DNA from: Lineus longissimus
Lineage: Eukaryota > Nemertea > Pilidiophora > Heteronemertea > Lineidae
Direction: 5' to 3'
Length of the DNA stretch: 64,000 nucleotides
Assembly: GCF_910592395.1 (NCBI RefSeq)
Contig: NC_088322.1
Span: 12,581,431-12,645,430 of the forward strand
A program made the position numbers and the translations under genes. Below, piece after piece: positions 1 to 12,046 of this stretch. Numbering within the stretch: position 1 is the first letter of the stretch; each line of letters begins with the position of its first letter. Under the pieces are notes generated by a model that was given only the letters and a program-made list of their open reading frames with translations, had not been told where the DNA came from and searched no databases.

Positions 1-3000
1 CCCTTTAAAGAGTTTTAACTCTTTAAGAGGAATCCTAAAGGCACATCATCAAGATTCCATGCATCAAATCAGGGAGAAAGGATGTCAACACCTAAAATCG
101 GATTACTACCAGCTTGAACAAATTTGCAAGAGCCTATACACAAAAACTTGCTTGACTAGGCCCTAGGGACTACAGATGACCAAGCGCTTCATTCGGTTCC
201 ATGAATTACTGCACATCTTTGACTTGTCCATGTAAATCATACGTGAATGCATTACCCATGTAAATCGTCTGCTTTGCAGATAGTTCTCTTGACCAACACA
301 AGCACTATTCTAATGTTTCCAAAGGCATTGGTTTGGAAGACACAAATACATGTATATTATATATGAGGTTAGATTTTAGACAACTGAGTCCTGTTTACAT
401 CAGAACTGGGATTGTCAGTGCTAAGTAATGTGCAGTCAAAACAACATGTTTTGGTGTAAGAAAGGTGAATTTTACTGGAATCTTTGCAGTCCATTAAATT
501 TTCAACAACATTGTAGGTCGAAGAGGGCGAGGGATGCTTTTCTACTGTCATTTACAATTACATACACTGCAATATGTTTCTTGCCGTATTAACCCAACAT
601 CTGGTACAACATGTCAACCATAGTCCACTCCAGTACCTTTGGCCTTGATAGTAATGGACTGGAGGTCGAGGGAATTGTGTGTCATCTTGAAAGTGACCCA
701 CTGGTGAATACTCTCTTATTTTCAAGCACCAACAACACAGAACAAGTCTGGTCTGGTGGACAAATTAACTCAAAATCCAGGTCCTGTCCCTTATCAACAG
801 AAAGACCACAGACATTATACCTTTTCATGACTAGGACCCTTGATCGCCTAACTTTCCTAATCCCAGCTCATCCGCCTCAACTCTTGGAAAAATCCTCAAC
901 TACACGTACCCCTTACAAAAAGACCCCTGCCAAACAAAAAGTGGATTTTCTTTGGAAAATTTCAATTTTGGCCCAACCACAACTTTTGTTGCTAACTCTT
1001 TTCTAATCCGTCTAATTGAATACTAAAAAAACCGTATGGTACACACCAGATATAAAACTTTGAAAAGGATCATGTATTTAAACTACCATAAGTCCTAACG
1101 GTAAAGATCACAATGCGAAAACAAGGTTTGGGGTTATTTCCTCGGCAAACTTACTCATGTTGTGTGTGGGGCCTACCCCGAAAAAGACCCCTCCATGCTT
1201 TTCCATGACACTCGGCCCCAAATACTGTTGCAATATCAAATTCTGAAGTGACTGTATTCAGAGTTTCACGTTATTTTTACGAAGAGAGTATGTCTGTTGT
1301 TATGTTACAGCTAAATGTAAAGAGAAGAGCATGGGTATCTCTTTATGCATTTTCAATCAGTCATGTTAAGGTCATGTCACGAATGCTGTCAGATGGAGCA
1401 TGAGAATGAAAGTTGTGCAATATTTCGACATATCCTTTATAGCCTGCACCAACCAAAAGCCCTCTAACTGCAACAAATGTCCAAAATCGACAAAAGAAAT
1501 CAATTGTTGTCTGGCCATAGCAGAGACTACACTTACAACACAGCACATACATAATTCAAATTCAAAATATTATTTTTTCCCATTCACCACCCTAACAATA
1601 TTTAGGAACAAACCAAATGAATTAGGCAAATATTGTGAAACCTTAAAATGTGGCATTGGAGAATTAAAATGTTGTCACAAGTTTGCAAAAACAATTTATA
1701 TGTCACTATTTATATCCATAAAGAAAACTAACTTTTCAACATAGTGATTATTGGCAAATTTTCAATATCCCTTGGTCCACAACAACACTTGGAGAAAATC
1801 CCTCGATTATTTGTAAGTAATTCGACCCCTTTTGTCCAAAAGGCCGTTTATTCAGTGTTCAGGGGCCATAATGCAAAAAGTTTTTTAAGCTAATTTGGCA
1901 TTGTTTCTGGGACAATCTGTACAGTACCAATATCCACAATAAGATGCAAGGCAATCCAGTGCAGATTTATCACCATCTGTCTTCACAAAAAACATGTTCT
2001 TTCAAATTTGATACGAGTTACAGACAATGACAGAGGCAGACAATGATGACTCTGACAGGTGATGAAGTAAGAATGTCGGAGCGCATGCGGACAAAATGAT
2101 CTTCATAGGTTGCACACTCACAAACATATTCTTCAAAGTATGCCTCTGCCAGAAGGTGCAATACTTGTCACTGGCACAGGCCTTATGACCTTGGGCATGT
2201 TAATTTGAACTGAGTTATAGAGTGAGAAAGGGTTAACAACACATTCTAAATCGAATGTACATATGACCTTTTAATCCTCACATATTATCACAATGTACAT
2301 ACATATTGTATGATATAATAGTGTTGCTGAAACAAGCACTTGAGGCAGAGATGAAGTATTTTCCGATAGATTATTGATTTCAACGAGATGCAATTGTCAG
2401 CTGATTGAAGCTATTTATATACTGCAGAATTAACTCAGGATCAGAAGCGAATTCAGTGCAAGATCTGTTGAAGTCAGTAAATGTAGTGTTGGCTCATTGT
2501 TACCTCAAATAGTACGGGATGTGACCACCTACTTATACTTTTACTGCAGACTGGGTGCAAAGTGAAAAATTAGCAAACTTACTCATTTTCATTTCGGGGA
2601 GACATTCCGTGTTTGATGAACTGACAGAATATTGGATTTTATTATATGTAAGTGCACCACCATGATGAAAGCGTTCTCATGTTCACTAATTAATTATTAG
2701 CTGACACGATTAGTTTCTCTAATAGCTTCTGTCTTCGGCAATAACCTAATTAACGCAATATTAATTGAAAATTGAGATTTGATTTCTTCACCAAAAATGG
2801 ATGTCAATATGATGGCGCTACATAACGCATCAAGTATCTTAGTGCACTCTCCAAGGTAAAAATGACTTCAAGTGGCCAATTTAACTCCTACATGAACAAG
2901 TATAGAACAGATTCAAGGCAAACATTACATTGGGATCATTGCTGTAATAAATGTACATATGTAATTCTTCAATTTCATGACCTAACATGCACCTTTTCAC

Positions 3001-3834
3001 CACAGACGCCAGAGACCAGTTGTCAGTGAGAAATTACTGTGTGCATGTTGTGTATGACAAGCAAGGTTACATGTACTTCTGTATACAGAACGTTATCGCC
3101 TAGAAATCAATTGGTCATTCATTTTTAAAATTGTCAATTCACCAGTTCCACGTAACGTGAATAACCATACAAGCAAGAACTGATTCATTCAATTCATGGT
3201 CGCGATGTCGCCCTTCGATTTTTTGTCCGAAAGCAAACAACAAACAACCCAAGCACTCTTGCCCAACGCACCCATATCCTGCTCTTCAATCAAGTTGTTG
3301 AGGTCTTTAAATTTTATTCCAATCTAAAGCCAGGTATTCAGGTCAACACATGAACATGAATACTCCCATCTAAAATCACCTGTGTAGAATATTGTAATTT
3401 TGACACAAAGTAATTTAGAAGATAAATTCGTGTATAGGTGTTTGTGTCCTCGAACAAATAGAACAACCTATGACCTACTTTTTGGCTATACCCATCTGAC
3501 AATGAATACCTGAAAATCTCAACATCCTGACATCTAGCAATCTCAAATTCCAAAGAAAATTTATATGCACGTTGATTCTTCGTTGAAGTTTGCTGCGCCT
3601 CGCACGTGTCTCGGGCATTTAAATGTCCGCCAGCACTGTGGCGTAATTGCGGAATATTTTATTTGATATGGCCTTGATATAGCCCTGAGGACGATAGATC
3701 CCGATGAGCCTTGACAAGTCACTTCAGTACTGCTTGCATTTTACGCGATAGGAGAGACTATATTTCATAAACAATACATTGATATTTATAATAAAATATG
3801 TGATGGTGACCCCTTTCCAAAAAGCTGCTGAGAT

Positions 3835-3970
3835 TGGTGTTGAGATGGTGGAGTTTCAACCTGACAACTTAAGAGTTGAGATAGAGAAGTTTCAACCTGA
3901 GATATAAATCTTAGGAGTGAGATGGAGAAGTTTAAACCCGAGATAAAAATCTTAGGAGTCGAGATGGTGG
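3835..3970. repeat. Degenerate short tandem repeat
   Basis: Phrases of the type GAGATGGAGAAGTTTCAACC and GAGATAAAAATCTTAGGAGT recur about three times, with spacings near 55-60 bp. The copies are diverged and few, so this is an old minisatellite. The minus-strand open frame through it is a by-product of the repeat. Confidence 0.5.
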
Positions 3971-4609
3971 ATTCACAGCTAAAATCTGCACATTGAGATA
4001 AATGAAGACAGAGTTTTTCTAACAATATATGAATGTAATATCAAAATAGTATTTGCGCACCAGTTTTCAATATTTGAGAATCGACACGGGGAGGTATCGT
4101 CATTGATGGAGATATCATTATAAACTAGGTCAGGTATTGAAAATGGATCAATTGACTGTTTTGCCCACAGCGTCAATTTCTTAGAACTCAATAGTTTAAT
4201 CTATGTAAGTGTACATAGAATTATTTGTCAATAATACCCACTACCTTGGGCAATAATACAATACACTAATTCGGTAAACAGGTTGATAGGTGAGTGGCTG
4301 GTAGGCCTAGAATACAAGACCAGGGTTCGATTTAGACTGCTGCCACCGTTGCCATCACTTTCAGTGTCCATTAAAATGACGTTGTGCCCTCTTCAATCTT
4401 CTAAGCCAGTAGCAGAGGTTAAAAGGTGCAAAAGATAACATTCCCATCACCGCCGCAACACCACCGATGGGCTTTATACTTGTCTTATGTACAGTACTGT
4501 TCAAAATAGTAAAGTCATATTCCCTTGACCTCTGCTTGGCTCAATTTCAACACATGGGCTAATTTTCCCTATCTAAACTTAACCTAACCTGCAACACACT
4601 TGCTACGAG

Positions 4610-4790
4610 TACAGTAAAACCTCTCTATGAAGGAAAACCTCGGCACTGAAAAAAACTGTCCTTAAAAGAGAGGTGCCTGATCAGAGCGGTCAAATTTAAT
4701 GGCAATGACCAATTTCGGACCAAAACTAGTGTCCTTAATAGAGAGGGTGTCCTTATTAGACAGGTGTCCGCTATGGGAGGTTCTACAGTA
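4610..4790 (+). mobile_element. MITE, full-length copy 1 (TA-flanked)
   Basis: The copy starts TACAGTAAAACCTC and ends GGAGGTTCTACAGTA, so the ends are imperfect inverted repeats flanked by TA, as in Tc1/mariner/pogo-type non-autonomous elements. The inside repeats GTCCTTAATAGAGAGG phrases and shares the central block around GGACCAAAACTAGTGTCC with the copy at 50078-50259. No coding capacity is present. Confidence 0.75.
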
Positions 4791-5610
4791 TATTCTTCTA
4801 GTATACATCAACAACACAACGCGCCCTCGCGGTCCACCGTAGGGAACTATCCAACACTAACAGGAAAGTACATGCATATCGCCTACCTTTTCCCAAGTAT
4901 TCAATGTCTATGCTCCAACCTCCCCTAAACACCGCAAGAAGGACGAAAATCCCTAAAAGATCACGTAAATGCATTGTCCGTAGTCTTCCGTTTCGTCCAA
5001 TATGCAATATATCCTATATTATTCCACAAAAGTTACTTTAAAACAGAGTTTTTCATAGTTGAACGCGAAGTAGCGATCAGCGTGCGATAGTTATCGTTGG
5101 CATAGGTAAGTAGTGGAAATACGGAACTGCGTCGATTCGTGAATATGTAATTAGATTAAGCGATAAATCCTTGGCGCCGATTGGCGAAGGCTGTGATAAA
5201 TATTCCCGCCATTTCCAGGTAAATACACGTGGTTTGGGTGGCGTTTGTGTTTGCGTTGGGGTGGTTGGGTTAGGGTTGGTTGTAACATGTTATACTGTGT
5301 GGACTGGTGGCTTACAGTCTGGCCTGGGCAACCAAGGTATTTTACATCTGTATTGTGAAATTGAAAGTACCAACTAGTCGGTAGGCAACTGGGAAAAGGA
5401 GGGTCCGAATAAAAGAACACGCGCATCTTTGACACACGAGTATGTAATGTAATAATGTCATAAAACTTCTGTCTGTGAGGTCTTGTCCTGTCCTGAGATA
5501 ACTTATTTACGCGACAACCGTCAATCATCTTTATGTACATGTATAGTTGAAGAATCAATGAAGCAGGGAAACGTTTCTTAAAGTCGTTCAAATCCATTTA
5601 AATATATACA

Positions 5611-5710
5611 TTAGAGAGGTCACGTGAAATTGAATGGAAGCAACCAATTTGGGACCAAAACTAGTCTCCTTATAAAAAAAGGTATCCTTAATAGAGAGGT
5701 GTCCGCTGTC
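5611..5710 (+). mobile_element. MITE, 3' fragment
   Basis: The fragment matches the right half of the MITE at 50078-50259: GAGAGGTCA, then an AATTTGGGACCAAAACTAG block, then ATAGAGAGGTGTCCGCT. The left inverted repeat and the final GGAGGTTCTACTG end are missing, so this is a truncated relic. Confidence 0.6.
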
Positions 5711-7568
5711 TCTTCAGGCCTGGTGTTCTGATTTCATGCAATCCCTTTATGGAAATTATCAGGTTGTGAAAATGAGACAAATGAAGACAATGTCCACCCT
5801 GTAGAAACATGGTGCACTACGTTGGGAGAGTACACATCTAGATCAGACAGAGTACGCATTGTGAAGGGGCATGGCACATCGAGCAAAGACTTGGTACACT
5901 TTCTGGCAACATGGCGAGCTATGAAGGGGAGGGCACATCCAGAAGAGATACGGTGCACTACTGTCTCATTGACCGAAAGTTATTTCTGCAGGTAACAATA
6001 TAGAGCGACGGTAAAATACACAGGCCCGTTGCGGTGGAAAACAGAAATGCCGTCGTCTTTCACTTTCGCTCCGATGTCTTTAAACAGGGTGACAAGCTCA
6101 TGTACTCATGGGTGGCCAAGAATTATTTTCCCTAACACAATGGATACACAATAGAATTCTATTGTGCAAGGGAAAACCTTTCTGGGCCACCCTGTAGAGT
6201 TTCGTGAGTTTCCTCCTCAGCCTCAGGTAGGCCAATGATTTTTACAGGACCCCAGCTGACGCCATCTGAGCTAAAAAAGTTGAACTACGCGGTTAGTTTA
6301 AATTAAAAACTACCCCGTCTTGGGGGTGGAAGTTTTCCCCCGGGGAAGCGGGGGACGAGTTATTCCATGAACCCCCAAACATGGTGCTGACGACCGTTAT
6401 GATCACAGCTTATATTTATTCCTACTTAGTTACTCCTGTGGGGACGTTTCATGTGCGTACTATGTAGTATGGATGGCCAACGGCAGGGGAGCCAGGAGCG
6501 GGCTCAGGACACAATTAAATCTGCGATAGGGTCCGTGTACATTCTATCATATACATATACACACATTCTCGTGATTTAAAAAAAACGATGCTGGGAGTTT
6601 TACCAAACGTTGCAGAAGTGTAGTCCTACATCTTGTCAATGTCATAAGTGAATTTGAAAAAGTCGTCTTGAGGAAGCCCGGGGTTAATGTTCACTTTTCA
6701 CTTCTCCAGCCTTGCATGCAGGGTCACTCGAATATCTAATTGATTGGTCATCAGGTAACCAAGTAACTCGTCCTCGATTACCAGAGTCAGTCGTATGCTC
6801 CTCCCCTCGCATCCGTTAGTGCCGAGTTTTGGCCTGAGTTCAGAATATATACCCTCACGAATCTTGCACTAACTTACTGACTTGGCCACCGGGCCGTAAT
6901 AAAGACATCCCCATAGCCCTTTACTTCCAATAGTCTCATATTGAACTTCCAGTGGTATAATTGCCTCCGTAGCCTCCGCCCTCCGCGTTGTCTCGAAGCT
7001 GAGCAATGTCCATTGCGGGTCAAGATGAATAGCCTCAGACGTCATGCCAATGTGGAAGTATACAAAATGTATAGGCTGTGGGCAAGATTTTGCGTGGCCG
7101 CAACGACTGGCAAAGGAGTGTAAAAGGGCAACTTGTGGGTTGAACCAACATATACTGCCCGCCACGACGCTAGTTTTCATCGCAATTACCCACCTCTACA
7201 CAAATTCGTTATCGGAAACTATTCATTAACCGGTGTGTTTACGAGTGGGTTGCGTTAACCTTTATCAAGGCTTGTTTATATTTTCAATACAATAGCAGAG
7301 CATGTTTTCAGATTACATATGAATGCACTGGTTGATATTTGTTATACAAGTAGTGAGACGTGCCTATCGATCCGAGCCTATATTGATTGATAGAAAATAT
7401 CCAGGGTCACGGAACGTACTGTGCAGATCTTATCAACTGCATAAGTTAGCTGAAGCCTTGGGTTAGCCCAGCTTAATCGATGCCGGTTTCGAAAACCCCT
7501 CGAACCGCCACCTCGAATGCCTACCACGTTTTTCGGTACCATGGTCAGGGCGTCCAACATTGAGTTAG

Positions 7569-7982
7569 GTGTTTGGAGTTGACGTTTCGGAGGCTTTGCG
7601 AAAACGGACCATCCACATACCGGGGTCTTCTAACATCTCACACTTTCTTCTTAAAGACATAATAGTCGATGCTAAGGGAGCAAGACGGGAGGGAAAGAAA
7701 ACTATTCACTTTCAGCGCATTCCACTCCCTAAATCCAAGATAACTTTCGATCAAACGCAAGACAGTCTTTACTCCCGTGCGCTATCAGTGTCATCTACAG
7801 ACTTCAGTCGCTACCTGGACCAATGCGTAGGAGTGTTAGGTAACTGCATGGGCACTAAAAAGACAAGGCAGCGGATTCGGTCATACGCTTTAAGATGTGC
7901 CTGCTGCATACTGTCTGCACTTTTAGCCGGGATATCTGTCCCCGTTTACCTCTACAAGTCATGCAAAGACAAGGTCACATAA
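7569..7982 (+). CDS. Unassigned open exon with a possible C-terminal membrane segment
   Basis: This is an open frame of about 137 codons bounded upstream by an in-frame TAG at 7566. No ATG occurs near its 5' end, so if real it is a terminal exon rather than a whole gene. An AG lies at 7567-7568 but has a poor polypyrimidine tract. The last third has a basic patch (KKTRQRIRSYALR) and then a hydrophobic stretch (CCILSALLAGISVPVYLY) that could be a membrane anchor, ending in a charged tail. I do not recognise the family. The stop abuts the duplicated ERG28 promoter unit. It could be a chance open frame. Confidence 0.3.
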   Translation: MFGVDVSEALRKRTIHIPGSSNISHFLLKDIIVDAKGARREGKKTIHFQRIPLPKSKITFDQTQDSLYSRALSVSSTDFSRYLDQCVGVLGNCMGTKKTRQRIRSYALRCACCILSALLAGISVPVYLYKSCKDKVT

Positions 7983-8426
7983 AGTTTTTACAGAGTTCGG
8001 GATCCCACTTTTAAATCTGGCGCCCTTTCCACGCCGTCCGCAAGTTCTTACAGCGCCACCTACGTACAGCGCGATTAACTACAAGTGGTCGTCGGCTAAA
8101 ATTTAGCTGAAAAAATTACTCGCAAACATGTCTTATGCGTATCATTTAAGAGGCTGGGTCGGACTGGTGGGTTTGATGGCTATCGGAAACACCATACAAA
8201 ATATAAAGTTTTTATGCAAAGTTCGGGATCTCACTTTTAAATCTGGCGCCCATTTCCACGCCGTCCGCAAGTTCTTACAGCGCCACCTACGTACAGCGCG
8301 ATTAACTACAAGTGGTCGTCGGCTAAAATTTAGCTGAAAAAATTCCTCGCAAACATGTCTTATGCGTATTATCTAAGAGGCTGGGTCGGACTGGTGGGTT
8401 TGATGGCTATCGGAAACACCATACAG
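7981..8426 (+). repeat. Tandem duplication of ERG28 promoter plus start of exon 1
   Basis: Two direct copies (about 7981-8198 and 8205-8426, period about 227 bp) share the block from AAAGTTTTTA through TTTAAATCTGGCGCCC, the CTACGTACAGCGCGATTAAC core and the ATG context CGCAAACATGTCTTATGCG. The homology ends after the codons for GNTIQ. Copy 1 then runs straight into copy 2 and has no splice donor. Copy 2 continues into the real ERG28 exon 1. Confidence 0.9.
8128..8337 (+). pseudogene. Truncated duplicate ERG28 start (possible upstream ORF)
   Basis: The ATG at 8128 opens with the same residues as ERG28 (MSYAY.LRGWVGLVGLMAIG). It loses homology after NTIQ and reads through promoter sequence to a stop at 8337, giving about 69 codons. 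There is no donor site to join it to exon 2. It stops 17 nt before the true ATG at 8355. If transcription starts in promoter copy 1, it would act as an upstream ORF with an identical start context. Confidence 0.75.
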
Positions 8427-9815
8427 TGCTTTGTTGACCCGAGATTTGTCAGAGAAAGGCTTTATACGGCATCCACCGGTCGAGGTATTGTGGTGTGATA
8501 AGGAGATAGAATGTTTCAATGCATGCATGTACACACTAGAGTGCATTGTACTGGTGTGAAAGAAATTTAGTCCGCCTGGAGAATTAGTCATTCTCTGTTG
8601 TTTAGTGATTTTTCAATGATTTTGAAATCAAATTAAGACCAATGCCTTAGTTTACAACTCTGCAGAATATAGTCTTTCCTACAAATTTGGTCCTAATAGA
8701 TATTCGTCGCACACTGCCGACTGCGGCCCTCCAGGACCAGGAGGACTGACCAAATAACATCCTACGCACAACATTGAATGTTACTCCTGGTCAGTGCTGT
8801 AGGCCACAGTTTGTCCGTATTGATTTCGACAGTGTCTCTGGAGATCGATGTGGTTGTGACATTGTCCCTTAGGACTCTCGTTGGTTGTGACTCTGTCCTT
8901 AACTTGCGCCCTCAATAATTCTGTTTACAGTGCATGTAGTAGCAAAAATTTGATAAAGACTGAATGTAGTCTTTACTATTCTTGGTACTGGGTATGGTTT
9001 ATTCACCACCTGAGTATTTTCATTTCAGCCAATTCTCTCACAGCCAGGCTGTTTGGAATGTGGACGTTGTTGGCGGCCATTTTAAGAATATGCTGTGCCA
9101 TTGATATACACAATAAAAGGTACGTACAGTAGAACCTCTCTATTAAGGACACCCTCGGGACTGTCCTTAATAGAGATGTCCTTATTAGAGAGGTCAAGAC
9201 AAAAAGTGGCACGAAAGCAGAAGCAGTGGCCATTTCGCTTGTCTGTTCTCTCAGCTTTTTACGTTAGTGTATGTCTCTGTCCTCATTCCAGCATCTACAA
9301 TATTACTCTCATCTCCTTCTTTCTGGCCCTGGGACATTTTGCAAGTGAAGTCTTCATCTATAAAACTGCTGACCTGACGATAGGGATTGTCATACCGTTG
9401 ATTGTGTCAAGTAAGTACACAGTATTGGGAAGTCGCTGTGTTTCCAAGTGGAGATCACAAGTGTGTGTGTGTGGGGAGGGCAGTATAGTGAGGTCTTTTT
9501 ACATCATCTATAAAACCACTAACCTGACAACAAGAGTTATCATACCTTTAATTGTGCCTTTAATCATACTGCATCATGAAGTCCCTGTTCCTGTTCTAGT
9601 GTCGGCCTAGGTGACATTTAAAACTGTCTTACGACCTAGGGAACTGGTGTAATACTTCAGAGAGCTTTCAGTTTTCATTTCATGTTTCAGGTTTTTCCGT
9701 CCTTGTTATGGTCATTGGTTATTGGTGGACGGCGCCCTCTCTAGAGACAAATGGACACAAGAGAAGAGGAATGAAACGGGAAATGCTGTTTCAGACGGAC
9801 AACAAGAGTGATTAA
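8355..9815 (+). CDS. ERG28: ERG28 sterol-biosynthesis scaffold homolog, four exons
   Basis: Exons are 8355-8484, 9029-9119, 9292-9410 and 9691-9815 (stop TAA at 9813-9815). All junctions are GT-AG and phases agree, giving 154 aa against 140 in human. ERG28 is a small ER membrane protein that tethers sterol C-4 demethylation enzymes. The family signature is clear: GNTIQCFVDPRF, then ARLFGMWTLLAAILRICCAI followed by DIHNK, then FLALGHFASEVFIY and GIVIPLIVS. Four hydrophobic segments fit the known topology, and the C-terminus is basic. The ATG at 8355 was chosen because only this copy reaches a donor. Intron 2 carries a MITE fragment and intron 3 a relic of exon 3. An AATAAA lies at 10069. Confidence 0.93.
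9125..9196 (+). mobile_element. MITE, 5' fragment in ERG28 intron 2
   Basis: Begins TACAGTAGAACCTCTCTATT, then ACACCCTCGGGACTGTCC, and continues to TTATTAGAGAGGTCAA. It matches the left part of the element at 50078-50259 and stops there. It lies 5 nt inside intron 2, just past the exon 2 donor at 9120. Confidence 0.75.
9499..9565 (+). pseudogene. Relic duplicate of ERG28 exon 3 in intron 3
   Basis: The segment ATCATCTATAAAACCACTAA and what follows resembles the 3' half of exon 3, coding for (F/I)IYKT..LT..(I/V)IPLIV. It has several substitutions and no donor at the matching place. It appears to be a decayed partial exon duplication about 150 bp from its source. Confidence 0.6.
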
Positions 9816-10068
9816 GATTATGGAAGAAGATGGACAGCCTGATTGATGATGAAATTTTAGCAAATGAAGAATCCACAAATTTATGGACTCAAAACGTATC
9901 ATCTTGACCTTGTGGCGTGGCTCTATGTGTAATTAAATGACCTCATGTGCAGTCATTTGTAAAGGTCCAACCAAGTTCCTTGGTTCCTCATATTATCGAT
10001 GTTATTACTTCAGAAGATTTGGATGTTATAAATGGATGTATATTTTCACCTGCCAAATGTATTTTGAA

Positions 10069-10074
10069 AATAAA
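10069..10074 (+). terminator. Poly(A) signal of ERG28
   Basis: AATAAA lies 254 nt after the ERG28 stop and is followed by a T-rich stretch. It is the first canonical signal on this strand downstream of the gene. Confidence 0.6.
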
Positions 10075-10512
10075 TTATTTTTATATTGATTGTGAATACT
10101 CGTCCTCAGTTTTTGGAACGACATGCTAAACATCATCCCGACTCACCTCCGGGTCAAATGTGCTCAAGGAGGGTCACCTTCATTACTGAGCAGTACATGT
10201 ACTTGTGGTTATAGAAATTGCAACAACCTCCTTGATGAGCTTCCCCAAAATGAGAACTACGATTTTGCTGACCATTGCTGGCTTCAAATTGCGCTTGGAT
10301 CAAGGACATGCTAAAACAAACCCGCAGCTCCGAAAGGGAAGGAATATGCAGTAACTAGGCCTGGTCTCAAACCCATCAATCTTTTGAGTGGAAGGCAGTG
10401 GCCGCAGCTAGTATGCCATGCTCATCAGATCAGGTGCTCAGATGACCCATGAGCTGTGGGCTCAGCCTGTACAAGCTAACAACGGGTAACATCATCATTT
10501 GTATCACAGATG

Positions 10513-10539
10513 TTTATTTTACCTCTGTACACATTTATT
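10513..10539 (-). terminator. Candidate poly(A) signals of NT5C3
   Basis: Two AATAAA hexamers on the minus strand (complements of 10513-10518 and 10534-10539) lie about 1.5 kb beyond the NT5C3 stop. They would give a 3' UTR of about 1.5 kb, ending tail-to-tail with ERG28. A plus-strand AATAAA also occurs nearby. Confidence 0.45.
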
Positions 10540-12046
10540 CTGTACATGCATGAATAAAGAACACTTATTATTTTCCAACAAAACCACACAAGATTCTTTC
10601 CAAAATGCATAGAAAACTTGGCAACCAATCAAAACGTTCCAATCCTTGAACTAAACATCGTAATTTATAAAATGTACAAATTTAAACCCTGTTCCCTTTG
10701 TTTGTATTCGTATCGTAGTATACAAATTTTTATTTGATGTTGGTCAGACCTAACTCTGATTAGGGACCGTTTTGACTGTTTACAAGAAAAGTGAGGCTGG
10801 AGTTCAGTTTCGACATCCAGTTGTTTATGTAGACTATCGTCTGAAATTCCACAATCTGCTCTTTTTTCTTTACCCATCTTAAACACAACAAACATTCCCA
10901 GGGACTGTATGCCAAGTGGATCCAGACTTATGACCATGTCCAGTATTCATCTGGCCTATCACCCCACACATCCTTATGAATACTACTGCTGTGTCATGAA
11001 GAATGTTAGGAATCTGATATGGAAGCAGGTTCTGGTTGCACACCGAACCTCTATTTACAATTCTCATATTTTTACATCATTTTGCTAAAACATTCCATAA
11101 ATCATATTTCAAATTTACACATTGCAAATCAAGGTATATAAACTATCAATGCAAACATATATAGAATGCATTGTGATCAGGTAAAACCTCACAAAACAAA
11201 GGTGAACTTTATACTCCGAATTTCTCTGTTCTGGGACAAAAAATATTTCTTGTAAATCATCTTGTAGTTGTATTCTAATCTAGCTGATTAAGACGCATGT
11301 ATCCAAATTGACAGATCGAGAACATCTGACTGACCTTCCTAGTTCAACTCTTCAACCACAATAATAACAAACTGACCAATCCTCCTCACAAGACCCACAG
11401 TGAAATACCTCGGGGCCAACTGAAGCCAATAAACTTGGCCTATAGAAAAGTGCTGAGGATCCACTGGGTTTTAACAGATATAAAATACTCCCTCAGCAAA
11501 ATGAAACGTAAAAATTACCAACAACTGTTGTCACTGGACTTGAACACCTTCTGGCCTTCTGATGTACAGAATACACAGTAAGAAAGTATGAAAACTCTAT
11601 GACAGTTTCCTATTTCTTGTTTTTTAAATATTTACCGTGTTACCTGTCCCGTTCGTTGAGATTTAACTACGAATTAAAATGTTATTCAAAATGAGTGCCT
11701 CGGCTTACAATATTCAACTAGACAAGACAAGACAGTGCAAAGTGGCATCTATAAAATTTTCACATACACATGGACTTCTGTGAAACAATATGAAGCATCT
11801 AACAAAAAACAATCCCATCTAGATTCGATAAAAAATCTGTTTAGATTCAATGATTTTTTATACCAATGGTGAAATCAAAATCAAACGAAGAGTCTTTTTC
11901 TTTTCACACTACCATAAAAATCTTCTGAACAGAAGGGTTTTCCAATGATTATATCATTGAAGAAGTCATTTCTGCGACATTGATTTCTCCGTTTTGGCAA
12001 AACTCGCAAAATTATTGGGCTTGCAATAATAAAAAGGGGGGGAGGT

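Larger units (their letters stand above)
1..7560. other. Stretch without a recognisable gene
   Basis: I see no convincing exon here. Open frames are short, lack good splice partners and resemble no family I know. The stretch holds two MITE copies (about 4610-4790 and 5611-5710), a weak minisatellite at 3835-3970, a possible tRNA-like B box near 4322-4335, and a G-rich tract at 5228-5285. A short motif, GCGGAGGCTAYGGAGGCAAT, lies on the minus strand near 6957-6980 and again near 18127, so it belongs to an interspersed repeat. Nothing else is supported. Confidence 0.5.

Noticed and set aside
5228-5285. Telomere-like sequence (GGGTTAGGGTTGG)
   Set aside because: Only about two units within a generic G/T-rich tract, so it is not a telomeric array.
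5151-5597. 148-codon minus-strand ORF
   Set aside because: No splice context, no conserved motif, and compositional bias from a G-rich tract on the other strand.
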